A program made the position numbers and the translations under genes. Positions 8,991 to 17,057 of a stretch of DNA of 64,000 nucleotides are shown here, piece after piece. Under the pieces are notes generated by a model that was not told the DNA's origin, made no database searches, and worked only from the letters and a program-made list of their open reading frames with translations. The DNA comes from Hazenella coriacea (GTDB taxonomy: Bacteria > Bacillota > Bacilli > Thermoactinomycetales > Thermoactinomycetaceae). The first letter of the stretch is position 1. Each line of letters starts with the position of its first letter. The DNA is taken from contig NZ_SMAG01000006.1 in assembly GCF_004341825.1 (NCBI RefSeq), forward strand, positions 1-64,000. The letters are read 5' to 3'.

Positions 8991-9884
8991 CTATCTTGAG
9001 CTTCTTGCATAACGATCCCGAATCCTCTTAAGTCTTTGATGGTATTTTAAAATATTTACTCTTGCCTCTTCAGCTTGCGGTGCAATAGGACGTAAATCAC
9101 GAATTCCCCAATAGTCTACAAGAACATCCAAAACTTGGTCAAAGTATTGTAGAGGTCCATAATTTGCTTTCTTGGCAATGATATTCATCCGATTTTCAAA
9201 ATCAGGCATCACAGCACCTGGCATTTTAAAATTCATAATGACATTGGCAATGTGATAGCAGTAATTGGGTTCAAGCTCAAGATGCGCACGAATAACATCT
9301 CTGTAAAAAGCATAATGAAGTGTCTCATCTTTAGCAAGACGACGTAACAAAGTAGCCAGTTCTCGGTCATGTTCCCCTGCTATTTTTGCAACATTATTAT
9401 AAAAAACCATTGTTGCTAGTTCTTGTAAGGTCGTATACGCCATTGCTTCAATGGGTGTATGAAAGTCAGGATTAAATCCGCCTTCAAGCACTTGCTTTCT
9501 TAATTCGTGCAATCGATTTGGGTTTACATTACGAGTCAATAGAAGATAGGTTTCCAATAAATTAGAGTGTTGATCTTCTTCTGAAGTCCAAGTATGAATA
9601 AAGTCTGTGATCACAGATAGAGATCCTTTAAACGTTTCTGAAAGATACGTAGTAAACCAAGGCAAATTAACCTCAGTCAACAGTGCCGTTTCTACAGCAG
9701 TAATAATGCTAGAAGGTAACGTCACTTGGCTTTCATCCCACGGAACTCGTTTGAAATCCATTCCTTGATCCCAAGGTAAGAATTCATGATAGCCCCAGTC
9801 TATCTTTTGGGCTCTCTCTTTATGTTGTTCATATAATTCTTTTAAGCGTGGTTCTAGTCGGAAATCCAAGTCATTAGTTAACAT
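8991..9884 (-). CDS. Acyl-ACP desaturase (soluble di-iron, DesA/stearoyl-ACP type)
   Basis: Introduces a double bond into an acyl chain carried on acyl carrier protein, using a di-iron centre, O2 and reduced ferredoxin. The 297-residue protein has both ExxH-type iron motifs: TSEEDQH near residue 105 and AKDETLHYAFYRDV near 190, with a further ligand glutamate in QELATMVFYNN. No membrane segments are present, separating it from DesA-type membrane desaturases of Bacillus subtilis. The ATG has GAAGGGGG upstream. The family is common in Actinobacteria and plants and patchy in Bacilli, so possible transfer is worth noting. Probably monocistronic, behind the carD terminator. Confidence 0.9.
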   Translation of the reverse strand: MLTNDLDFRLEPRLKELYEQHKERAQKIDWGYHEFLPWDQGMDFKRVPWDESQVTLPSSIITAVETALLTEVNLPWFTTYLSETFKGSLSVITDFIHTWTSEEDQHSNLLETYLLLTRNVNPNRLHELRKQVLEGGFNPDFHTPIEAMAYTTLQELATMVFYNNVAKIAGEHDRELATLLRRLAKDETLHYAFYRDVIRAHLELEPNYCYHIANVIMNFKMPGAVMPDFENRMNIIAKKANYGPLQYFDQVLDVLVDYWGIRDLRPIAPQAEEARVNILKYHQRLKRIRDRYARSSR

Positions 9885-9945
9885 ACTTTTCCCCCTTCTT
9901 ATTGCAATGACACAACTTAAGACTTGGTACTAGTATAACATACTA

Positions 9946-10014
9946 ATAAAAACATCCCCTTAAAATAATCTGGAAACCCACTCGAAATTCCCAGAATTTA
10001 TGTTAAGGGGATGT
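9946..10014 (-). terminator. Terminator downstream of carD, with a nested inner stem
   Basis: ACATCCCCTTAA (9952-9963) pairs perfectly with TTAAGGGGATGT (10003-10014). An inner TCTGG/CCAGA stem sits in the 39-nt loop. On the minus strand the outer stem is followed by T5, as expected for a terminator of carD. A second stem (10034-10041 with 10049-10056, flanked by TCTCT/AGAGA) lies between it and the carD stop. Confidence 0.6.
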
Positions 10015-10130
10015 AGAAATTCTCTCTATAAAAGCATTTTCCTATTGAGAAAATGCAACTAACAGAGAGTTACTTCAATCCATGATTATATTTGGAGATT
10101 CTATGTCATCTTCTATTAAGTAAATCCTCA

Positions 10131-10619
10131 CTAATTATAAATGATCTTATCTAAAAAAGCGGTCGCTTGTTCCTCACCGATCCCCTTTACCAACACCAAC
10201 TCGCTGATTAATATCTGCAAGGCATTGTCTAACATTTTCTTTTCACCAGTGCCAAGCGGTTTTACTTTGTTTAATCTAGCTAAATCACGAATCACTTCAG
10301 TCCCTTTATAAATATCCCCACTCTTCATCTTATCCGCATTAATGCGATATCTTTGATTCCAAGTGGTACTTGAATCAGTTTCATCATCATGCAAAGTGTA
10401 TAATACATCTTCCATCGTCTCTAGATCAACAACCTGTCGTATACCCACTTCCTCAGATTTCTCTATAGGAATCATAATCTGCAATTTCCCCATAGGCTCC
10501 GTAGCCATCTTCAGAATATAGTAATATTGTTTTTTCCCTAGGATTTCTTTCTCCTCAATATCTTGAATCACACCTGCTCCATGTAAAGGGTAAACAACTT
10601 TATCACCAATCAGAAACAT
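10131..10619 (-). CDS. CarD/CdnL-family RNA polymerase-binding regulator
   Basis: CarD-family proteins bind the RNA polymerase beta subunit and stabilise open complexes, often at rRNA promoters. The 162-residue product begins MFLIGDKVVYPLHGAGVI, the diagnostic start of the Tudor-like RNAP-interaction domain (residues 1-60). A helical C-terminal domain follows (about 65-160). The ATG at 10619 is chosen because GGAGG lies upstream and the domain begins exactly there; a longer frame to 10670 adds 17 residues with no family support. It is divergent from the cold-shock gene across 295 nt. Confidence 0.9.
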   Translation of the reverse strand: MFLIGDKVVYPLHGAGVIQDIEEKEILGKKQYYYILKMATEPMGKLQIMIPIEKSEEVGIRQVVDLETMEDVLYTLHDDETDSSTTWNQRYRINADKMKSGDIYKGTEVIRDLARLNKVKPLGTGEKKMLDNALQILISELVLVKGIGEEQATAFLDKIIYN

Positions 10620-10749
10620 ATGATCTACCTCCGATACATTAAAGATATCACATATGCAATATTTTGTCAAAAATTTTTATTTTATTATAAGTAATCATCT
10701 TTGTCAATATATATCTGAAAAAAAATGAAAACGTTTTGATTCAAATCAT

Positions 10750-10778
10750 TTGCAGATATAAATTGACTGTGTTATAAT
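10750..10778 (+). promoter_or_regulatory. Promoter of the cold-shock gene
   Basis: TTGCAG (10750-10755), 17 nt and a perfect TATAAT (10773-10778). Transcription should begin near 10785, giving a leader of about 130 nt, as is usual for cold-shock mRNAs. Confidence 0.7.
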
Positions 10779-10806
10779 GCTAATTGGTTGCACATATTGA
10801 GTCTAT

Positions 10807-10873
10807 AATTCACACATTGTAAAGGATTATAATCTCGATTTATTATTCTCCTTTACAATGTGTGAATTTTTTT
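10807..10873 (+). promoter_or_regulatory. Terminator-like 20-bp hairpin in the csp leader
   Basis: AATTCACACATTGTAAAGGA (10807-10826) is perfectly complementary to 10849-10868 across a 22-nt loop, and the right arm runs into a T7 tract (10867-10873). It lies wholly in the predicted 5' leader, between promoter and start codon. Structurally it is an intrinsic terminator, so expression would need read-through or refolding. A temperature-sensitive attenuator is a reasonable inference. Confidence 0.65.
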
Positions 10874-10914
10874 GTTGAATATGGTCAACACACTATATTT
10901 TTGGAGGCATCACA

Positions 10915-11115
10915 ATGATTCAAGGAACAGTTAAATGGTTTAATGCAGACAAAGGATTTGGATTTATTGAAGTAGAAGGTAGAGATGACGTATTTGTTCA
11001 TTACTCAGCCATCAACTCAGACGGTTTCAAATCTCTAAACGAAGGCGACAAAGTAAGCTTTGAAATCACCCAAGGTAACCGTGGAGATCAAGCTGCAAAC
11101 GTCGTTAAACTATAA
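10915..11115 (+). CDS. Cold-shock protein (CspA/CspB family)
   Basis: A 66-residue single cold-shock domain that binds single-stranded RNA/DNA and melts mRNA structure. RNP1 is KGFGFIEV and RNP2 is VFVHYSAI; the start [17 protein letters not shown] is typical. A TTGGAGG ribosome site precedes the ATG. It has its own promoter, a long structured leader and a strong terminator, so it is a single-gene unit. Whether it is cold-induced or constitutive cannot be told. Confidence 0.96.
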   Translation: MIQGTVKWFNADKGFGFIEVEGRDDVFVHYSAINSDGFKSLNEGDKVSFEITQGNRGDQAANVVKL

Positions 11116-11130
11116 AACAGTTAAACAATA

Positions 11131-11171
11131 AAAAAAAGCCATTGACGAGTCATATGTCAATGGCTTTTTTA
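11131..11171 (+). terminator. Terminator of the cold-shock gene
   Basis: AAAAAAGCCATTGAC pairs with GTCAATGGCTTTTTT around a 9-nt loop and ends in T6; a strong intrinsic terminator. Confidence 0.9.
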
Positions 11172-11256
11172 TTTATTAATTTCATTTTTCTAATTTAAAT
11201 TTGTAAATATATATACCCTATTCACTTATATTCAGATAAAATAGATATAAGAAATA

Positions 11257-11418
11257 TTACCCATATATAAGGAGGATGAAGTCAAAAGAGGAATAGAATG
11301 CACCTGAAATCGTGATAAGTGATTGTTTACCAAAAAGCCCAGATAAGAATTGAACATGAAAACGTTTACTTAGCTCGTTAAAGTTATCTAAGAATTCACG
11401 TTTAGGGATTGGAACTCT
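11257..11418 (-). pseudogene. Start-less open frame, probable gene remnant
   Basis: The gap of nearly 400 bases between the csp terminator and the cyclase gene holds a 53-codon open frame with protein-like composition (VPIPKREFLDNFNELSKRF, then GLFGKQSLITISGAF). A stop codon lies just before it and there is no ATG, GTG or TTG in frame near its beginning. I do not recognise it. It may be the 3' remnant of a lost gene, or chance; nothing else is visible in this gap. Confidence 0.25.
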
Positions 11419-11505
11419 TCAATTTTACAAATATAATAATTTATAGTAATCAACCATTCCAATCTACTTCTTATCGAGCAAGACACATCACAGGAGGCCT
11501 TTGCT

Positions 11506-12306
11506 ATGATAACCGAAATGTTTGAACAGAATGGAGTTAAAACCACACTGATTGACCTAAGTGACAAACTTAGGAATCAAACAAGCCCATTTGAGCCTAA
11601 TCCTCACAAAATTAAGTACTTCGATCATAAAGAATCGATCCAAGTCACTGAAAAATTCTTAGGATTAAATGAATCCTTTTGGCCAGATGGAGAAGCTTGG
11701 GCAGTGGAGGAAATCACCTTATCGACTCATAGCTCCACACACGTCGATGCTCCCTATCATTATGGTTCACAAAGCAATGGGCAACCAGCTAAAACCATCG
11801 ACCAAATTCCTTTACGCTGGTGTTATGGAGATGGAGTTCTCCTTGACTTCACACACAAACACTCCGGAGAAGGAATTACAGATCAAGATCTCCAAGAAGA
11901 ACTTGATCGAATCGGATACGAATTAAAGCCTTACGACATCGTATTAATCCATACAGGAGCTTCAAAATATTTTGACGAACCTGGTTACGATTTTAAGCAT
12001 GCTGGATTGGTGGCATCTGCGACTGAATGGCTTACTGATCAAGGCATTAAATTAATCGGGATTGACGCGTGGGGTTTAGACCGTCCTTTTGATGTGACTT
12101 CTCAAGAAGCGAAAGAAGGGATCACTCAATTTTGGGAAGCCCACCTAGTGGGTAGGAATAAAGAGTATTGTCAAATTGAAAAGTTATGCAATCTTGAACA
12201 AATGCCACAGCCTTTCGGATTTAAAATCTCTGCCTTTCCAATTAATATTGAAAACGCAAGTGCCGGATGGAGTCGTGTTGTAGCTATTTTCGAAGAAGAT
12301 CTATAG
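11506..12306 (+). CDS. Cyclase-family hydrolase (kynurenine formamidase-like fold)
   Basis: Metal-dependent hydrolase of the cyclase family, which includes bacterial arylformamidase (KynB) and putative polyketide cyclases. The 266-residue protein carries the metal-binding signature as STHSSTHVDAPYHY (HxxTHxDxPxH) near residue 77, with later conserved acidic and His residues (IGIDAWGLDRP, WEAHLVG). CAGGAGG lies 9 nt before the ATG. A gene with two EthD-like domains follows 58 nt downstream, so the two probably form an operon acting on the same aromatic or polyketide-like substrate. No kyn genes are nearby, so a kynurenine role is not supported. Confidence 0.8.
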   Translation: MITEMFEQNGVKTTLIDLSDKLRNQTSPFEPNPHKIKYFDHKESIQVTEKFLGLNESFWPDGEAWAVEEITLSTHSSTHVDAPYHYGSQSNGQPAKTIDQIPLRWCYGDGVLLDFTHKHSGEGITDQDLQEELDRIGYELKPYDIVLIHTGASKYFDEPGYDFKHAGLVASATEWLTDQGIKLIGIDAWGLDRPFDVTSQEAKEGITQFWEAHLVGRNKEYCQIEKLCNLEQMPQPFGFKISAFPINIENASAGWSRVVAIFEEDL

Positions 12307-12364
12307 CTTTCCCTTACATAAAAATGACATAGGATCTGGTTCTGATCAGATAAGGGGGACAACC

Positions 12365-13066
12365 ATGATTCACCAACCCGAAATAAAAACTGTTGAAATA
12401 TACAGTGGTATCAGCCACCTAGAGACATTTGAAAAATATTATAAAAACGAGATTGCCCCCAAGTTTTTATCTACCAACGGGGTCAAAGGAGTCAGACTCA
12501 ATCAGTTACAACATGCTGCTGAACAGCAACCAGCGGAGCTTAGAGATATCCAACTAATCGCAGAGACATTTTATGAGTCATTTGATCATGTGAGAAGCCT
12601 CTTTGCATCATCCCGAGGAAAACAGCTCTCTCAATTACTTGCTGATAATAAACATGGAAAGCTAGCGTCATATCTGGGTACCGAGAAAACATTTTATTCA
12701 AAAGGCTATATGAATGGTTCGATTAAAGATATAGCTGGAATCAAAACAGTTGGAATCTATAATCGTGTGACAAACTTAGCAAAATTCGAAGAATACTATA
12801 CTTCCGAAATAACTCCCCGTTTTTTACAAACGGATGGGGTCATTAAAATGCGAGTAACCATGCTTCAAAGTGCAGGAGTTCAGAGATCCGACGATATCCA
12901 ACTTATTATTCAGACATTTTATGACTCACCAAGTACTCTTAAAAGATTAGTCAGTTCACCGATCGGACAAGAAATATCACAACTCATAGCTAACAATCAG
13001 AATGGGCAATTGGGGGCTTTTATAGGGGTGGAACAAGTACTACTTCCCCGTAAGTGTATAAGTTAA
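12365..13066 (+). CDS. Tandem dimeric alpha/beta-barrel (EthD-like) protein
   Basis: The 233-residue protein is an internal duplication: residues 7-110 and 125-228 align along their length (KTVEIYSGISHLETFEKYY... against KTVGIYNRVTNLAKFEEYY..., then IQLIAETFYES against IQLIIQTFYDS). Each half has the size and pattern of a ferredoxin-like EthD/ABM monomer, so the fused pair could make the barrel that relatives form by dimerising. Ribosome site AAGGGGG precedes the ATG. It lies in a probable operon with the cyclase gene. Function unknown; ring-modifying or stress roles occur in the fold class. Confidence 0.6.
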   Translation: MIHQPEIKTVEIYSGISHLETFEKYYKNEIAPKFLSTNGVKGVRLNQLQHAAEQQPAELRDIQLIAETFYESFDHVRSLFASSRGKQLSQLLADNKHGKLASYLGTEKTFYSKGYMNGSIKDIAGIKTVGIYNRVTNLAKFEEYYTSEITPRFLQTDGVIKMRVTMLQSAGVQRSDDIQLIIQTFYDSPSTLKRLVSSPIGQEISQLIANNQNGQLGAFIGVEQVLLPRKCIS

Positions 13067-13103
13067 GATTTGTTGATCGTAAAATTAGATAAAAAAACAA
13101 AAG

Positions 13104-13157
13104 GATACCTCACTATCATTTAAACACCGACTGTTATAGTGAGGTATTCTTTTTTTA
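13104..13157 (+). terminator. Terminator after the EthD-like gene
   Basis: ATACCTCACTAT (13105-13116) pairs perfectly with ATAGTGAGGTAT (13136-13147), followed by CT8. Strong intrinsic terminator closing the cyclase operon. Confidence 0.85.
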
Positions 13158-13220
13158 AAGAATAACATTATTTTAAATATGAAACAATCCTTATTTTAAA
13201 AAATTAAGGAGGCATATATC

Positions 13221-13493
13221 TTGGAAAAGATCGTACAATCGATTCCTAAATGGGTAAAGAAAGATATTGCAATCGAAGTAATGGCTGAAATGTTAGCTGA
13301 TCAGAGACAGCTAATCCGAGAAGAAGAACGTAAACCAAACCCTGATCTCCATCAAATTCAACAGTTATATATCCAAAAAAGAAAACTACTAAAAGAAAGG
13401 AAAGAAATGTATTTTGGTAATCAGGAAATCATTCAAAAAATCCTCATTCAATATGGCGAAAAAGTACGGCAGAAATATATGGAGGAAAAATAA
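13221..13493 (+). CDS. Small helical protein, putative antitoxin paired with a zeta-like kinase
   Basis: A 90-residue, highly charged, all-helical protein (KWVKKDIAIEVMAEMLADQR) starting at a TTG with AAGGAGG 9 nt upstream. Its stop overlaps the start of the following zeta-like kinase gene by one base (TAATG), the close coupling usual for toxin-antitoxin operons. Epsilon antitoxins are about 90 residues and three-helical, so size and position fit, but there is no clear sequence signature. Antitoxin function is inferred from context. Confidence 0.6.
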   Translation: MEKIVQSIPKWVKKDIAIEVMAEMLADQRQLIREEERKPNPDLHQIQQLYIQKRKLLKERKEMYFGNQEIIQKILIQYGEKVRQKYMEEK

Positions 13494-14218
13494 TGATTGA
13501 TTCACAAAAGTACAAGCTATCCAAAGCTGAACACCAACACATATTTGAATACTTAAAACAGGAGATGTTCGCAGAGACGACACCTGTCAAAAACCCCACC
13601 ATTGTCATATTAGGTGGGCAGCCTGGCTCTGGAAAAGCCAACATGATTGACCTTTCACGTCATGAGTTTCCAGATCGTAACTGCTATTTTGTTAATGGGG
13701 ATGAATTACGTAAAGAACACCCACATCATCAAGAGATTTTTCGTCATTTTGAACAAGATTACGCAAGGTTGACTGATCCGGATGTACGAGTCTGGACAAA
13801 AGAGCTTTTTGACCTAGCAATAGAAACAAAAAGAAACATTATCTTTGAAGGAACGATGCGACAGGCAGAGCCCCTCTGTCAGACACTTCTGCATCTAAAA
13901 CATCAAGGATACAAAGTAATCATTCGAATCTTAGCAGTGAACGAACAATTAAGTTTCCTAGGAACCATAGAACGATATGAAGGACAAAAACAAATTTTTG
14001 GTCATGGTCGCTCCGTTCCCAAAAATTCACACGATGCTGCTTATCAAGGGCTCCTTCAGACCGTCAAGCGAATCGAGCATGGAAAGTTATTTAACACCCT
14101 TCAAGTATATAATCGCAATCATGATCTTCTCTATGAGAACCAAGTGATCAATCATCAACTGATCCATCCCCCAAGAGTTGCGGAATCGATAATCAAGGAG
14201 CGGAGCAGGGCATTTTAG
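13493..14218 (+). CDS. Zeta-toxin-family P-loop kinase
   Basis: Zeta/PezT toxins phosphorylate UDP-N-acetylglucosamine and poison cell-wall synthesis. The 241-residue protein has a P-loop GGQPGSGKA near residue 42, the catalytic-region motif FVNGDELRKEHP, and IIFEGTMRQ, the segment that binds substrate in zeta. The P-loop ends in Ala-Asn where Ser/Thr normally coordinates Mg2+, which could lower activity. Coupled to the small gene before it. Alternatively a non-toxic kinase of the same fold. Confidence 0.75.
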   Translation: MIDSQKYKLSKAEHQHIFEYLKQEMFAETTPVKNPTIVILGGQPGSGKANMIDLSRHEFPDRNCYFVNGDELRKEHPHHQEIFRHFEQDYARLTDPDVRVWTKELFDLAIETKRNIIFEGTMRQAEPLCQTLLHLKHQGYKVIIRILAVNEQLSFLGTIERYEGQKQIFGHGRSVPKNSHDAAYQGLLQTVKRIEHGKLFNTLQVYNRNHDLLYENQVINHQLIHPPRVAESIIKERSRAF

Positions 14219-14242
14219 ACAAAGCAACACATAGTCATCACC

Positions 14243-14274
14243 AAATAAAAAAGCGACTACTTTATATGTCGCTT
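14243..14274 (-). terminator. Terminator overlapping the stop of the Vsr-like nuclease gene
   Basis: AAGCGAC (14251-14257) pairs with GTCGCTT (14268-14274); on the minus strand the stem is followed by T6 A T3. It overlaps the last codons of the gene. Confidence 0.65.
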
Positions 14275-14940
14275 CAGGAATTCAGGAACAATTGTCTCTG
14301 CCTTTTTTAGTTCGATCTGTCGTAAATGATGCTTAACAAATTCAGGAACCTTTTCTTCTTCTACTTTAAGTTTCATTTCCTGTTTCACTTGATCCCGTTG
14401 ATGGGTATAACTTTCAATTTGATGTAAAACATCTGCCATTCTATTCTGGACATCTGTATAGGTAAAGCGCATCACCGTCCAACCTTGACGAAACATATAG
14501 GTATCACGACGCTGATCGTGCTCCCTTTGCTTTGGACTACTGTGATACTTATATCCATCTAGTTCAATAGCCAACATATATTCGGGTAAAGCTAAGTCAA
14601 TCCAGTAAGGTCCTAGAGGATGTTGTGGAATAATCCTCCCTTTATATTTGTTGCGGATCTGATAATATAGATTTCTCTCCAACCAACTATCCATTAAAAA
14701 CATATGACGATCTAACACGGGGAGATGTCCTTGAGTGATCTGTTCAATGATAAAACATATGGCGTAGATCGGATAAAATGGAATTCGAAGCTTCTGCTTC
14801 CCCCATCTTTTCAATTCAATATACTTTCGTCTTGTCTTCCGATACCCTTGCTTGACAGATTTCCATTGTAGCTTTAACGTTTCCATTTGCTTTAGCCAGC
14901 CTTCCTCCTTCAATGAGTCATTATCTATCTTTGATTTCAC
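14257..14940 (-). CDS. Vsr/DUF559-type endonuclease-domain protein
   Basis: 227 residues. The middle region (about 85-175) has the Vsr-like PD-(D/E)XK layout: WIDLALPEYMLAIELDG (D...E catalytic pair), then KYHSSPKQREHDQRRD and the closing GWTVMRFTYTDVQNRM. Basic helical segments flank it, and the C-terminus holds a repeated motif (VPEFVKHHLR and VPEFLKRHIK). Start is GTG with AGGGAGAG upstream. The same domain recurs in the window at 51024-51512 and at the C-terminus of 47156-50923. Likely a DNA nuclease; the substrate is unknown. Confidence 0.7.
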   Translation of the reverse strand: MKSKIDNDSLKEEGWLKQMETLKLQWKSVKQGYRKTRRKYIELKRWGKQKLRIPFYPIYAICFIIEQITQGHLPVLDRHMFLMDSWLERNLYYQIRNKYKGRIIPQHPLGPYWIDLALPEYMLAIELDGYKYHSSPKQREHDQRRDTYMFRQGWTVMRFTYTDVQNRMADVLHQIESYTHQRDQVKQEMKLKVEEEKVPEFVKHHLRQIELKKAETIVPEFLKRHIK

Positions 14941-15196
14941 ACTCTCCCTGTAGTGTCAAGCAATTCCAAGAGCATCTGAGCACAATGTTCACCCTCCATA
15001 AGCTCGTACCTTACAAAGAAGTCCACTCGACCCTTTCTGTTAATGAAAGCGACTAACTTTATCTAATATTTCATCTATTAATTGATTCCTGAAACATTAT
15101 ACTGTTCAAATAAGATTAATTCAATTTTAATTGAAACATAATTATTTATCTAAGAGAGAGGCTTTGACTCAACCATTTACGAAAGGAATGATTCAT

Positions 15197-15670
15197 ATGT
15201 ATACGCTATTTCGTTACAACTGGCAAGTAAGAGATGATTGGTTTCAATGGTGTAAACAACTATCTGATGAAGAGCTACGGCGAGAACGAACCGGAGGAGT
15301 AGGGAATATTCTACACACTCTATTTCATATCGTGTATGTAGAACAATCTTGGATCTGTGACCTACAAGGTAGGCCTGAGCTTCATTTTGATTTCGATTCT
15401 TCCACTACGCTTCAACAAGTAGAAGAATGGTCATCAGAGTGTCGCCCATTGGTCGAACAATTTGTCAGTGCTTGGTCCCCCGAGATGGAAATGCATATTT
15501 TAACAGACACACATCCAAAAAGACCCCCGTCTGAGTTCAGGTATGGAGAAGTATTGCGACATGTAATCGCACATGAGATTCACCATATGGGTCAACTTTC
15601 TGTTTGGGCTCGAGAGCTTCAACTACAACCCATCTCAGCCAACCTGATCCGCCGTGGACTTTATGAATGA
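15197..15670 (+). CDS. DinB/YfiT-family protein
   Basis: 157-residue four-helix-bundle DinB-family protein. Members bind a metal through three histidines, and some act as thiol transferases. Candidate ligands are in ILHTLFHIVYVEQSW and in VIAHEIHHMGQLSVWA (HxxxH), the usual pattern. The ATG at 15197 has AAAGGA 9 nt upstream; an ATG at 15188 is closer to that site and less likely. The isochorismatase-family gene starts 19 nt after its stop, so the two probably share a transcript. Substrate unknown. Confidence 0.85.
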   Translation: MYTLFRYNWQVRDDWFQWCKQLSDEELRRERTGGVGNILHTLFHIVYVEQSWICDLQGRPELHFDFDSSTTLQQVEEWSSECRPLVEQFVSAWSPEMEMHILTDTHPKRPPSEFRYGEVLRHVIAHEIHHMGQLSVWARELQLQPISANLIRRGLYE

Positions 15671-15689
15671 TCATTCTAGGAGGGATAAA

Positions 15690-16241
15690 ATGAAAACAGG
15701 TCTTCTTATCATCGATATTCAAAATGATTACTTTCCAGGAGGCAAAGCCGAACTACATCATCCCCTCAAAGCCTTAGAAAATGCTCAAGTAGCCCTTAAA
15801 ATATTTAGAAAACAACGTCTCCCAGTCATCCATGTGCAACATCTATCGCTTCAAGAAGAGGCGGGATTTTTTCTTCCTAACACAGATGGAGTCAAGATTC
15901 ATCCAGAAGTTCAACCCTTAGCCAATGAATATCTCGTGCAAAAACATTTTCCAAACAGCTTTCTTCAGTCCAATTTACTGGATCTCCTCCAAAAAGAACA
16001 AATACAGAATCTAGTCGTCTGTGGGATGATGAGTCATATGTGTATCAATGCAACCGTACGAGCAGCCCGTGACTTCGGATTTCAGATCACTCTATTAGAA
16101 GATGCCTGCGCAACCAAAGATCTTATATGGAACGGCAAAACCATCCCAGCTTCACAACTACATGAATCTTTTATGGCCGCTTTGGCTCATATGTATTACG
16201 CAGATGTCGTTCAAACTGATCAATGGTTGTCCAGTCAATAA
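15690..16241 (+). CDS. Isochorismatase-family cysteine hydrolase
   Basis: 183 residues of the nicotinamidase/isochorismatase fold. The catalytic triad reads Asp in LIIDIQNDYF, Lys in VQKHFPNSF and Cys in GMMSHMCINATVRAA, with the cis-peptide region VVCGMMSH. GGAGGG lies 5 nt before the ATG. It follows the DinB gene closely. Members hydrolyse amides or vinyl ethers; lack of the His-rich nicotinamidase metal site (only HVQH is seen) argues against pncA. The precise substrate is not assignable. Confidence 0.88.
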   Translation: MKTGLLIIDIQNDYFPGGKAELHHPLKALENAQVALKIFRKQRLPVIHVQHLSLQEEAGFFLPNTDGVKIHPEVQPLANEYLVQKHFPNSFLQSNLLDLLQKEQIQNLVVCGMMSHMCINATVRAARDFGFQITLLEDACATKDLIWNGKTIPASQLHESFMAALAHMYYADVVQTDQWLSSQ

Positions 16242-16246
16242 ATCTA

Positions 16247-16301
16247 GAGAATCAGAAAGGTAAGCAAACTCTCCACTGGGTTGCTTACCTTTTTGATTCT
16301 C
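16247..16301. terminator. Bidirectional terminator
   Basis: A long stem (16247-16267 with 16281-16301, one mismatch, core AAGGTAAGCAA/TTGCTTACCTT) lies between the convergent isochorismatase gene and the HAAS-family membrane gene, and overlaps the latter's stop. Confidence 0.7.
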
Positions 16302-17039
16302 AGCTTACTTTTTTTGATTCAATCCTTGAGTAAATAATTAAACTCGTGATTACAATAACCATAGCTGTGAGCATTTTATATTCTTCTGGTAGAGGAAACC
16401 ACTCAACTACAATCTGGGGAATAAACAATAAAGCGGGAACAATGATCGAAAACCATGTTCGACTCCAAATAGCAATAGCAATAAAGATCAAAACGGCGAT
16501 CGAACCTGCAATGATATTTCCAGTTGTATGTAATTCAAAGAAGGGTTCTCCCCATTTTTTATCCAATAAAAAGAGTGCCACATAGAAGAATATGGTTAGA
16601 AAACTCTCTACAAAAAAGAGAAGAATCTCTTTCCACTTAGGAACATTGTTTCTAGCTATATATTTTAAAACAAGAGCAAAGATCCCTAAGGCTCCAAGTG
16701 TTACAACTGGATAGCTAATCAAAGCAAGGATGGAGTAACTCACTGTTCCCCGAATAGCATCTCCGAGGAGAATATAAGCAAACGCACCTATCATAATGAT
16801 TGGTATGGCTTTCATCAATCCTTTATAGTCCACTTTCATCTCATCAGATAATTGGTCCATATATTCTTTCGGTGAATATCCAATGATGTCATCCACACTT
16901 TTCTCATTTAGCTCTGCTTCTCTTAAATGATCTTCTAACTCTGTCTTAATCTCATTAATCTCTTCAAATTTTCACCCTTAGAAATTAAGTACAATCGTAA
17001 ATGATCCAGAAACTCCTGACTTTCTTTTGAAAGCGTCAT
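16300..17039 (-). pseudogene. HAAS-domain membrane protein, frameshifted
   Basis: From the ATG at 17039 the reading is MTLSKESQEFLDHLRLYLISKGEN, then a one-base deletion near 16966-16969 moves it out of frame and it stops. In the restored frame it continues with FEEINEIKTELEDHLREAE, IIGYSPKEYM and six membrane helices to 16300, about 246 residues. This is the HAAS (DUF1700-like) sensor layout that usually follows a PadR regulator. The downstream frame is still open, so the lesion may be recent. A sequencing error in the short A/T run is possible, but the neighbouring padR gene is also broken. Confidence 0.75.
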
Positions 17040-17057
17040 CTGATCCACTCCCCACAC

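Noticed and set aside
11506-12306. Kynurenine formamidase (kynB) assignment
   Set aside because: The cyclase fold is shared by many enzymes and no other kynurenine genes are nearby.
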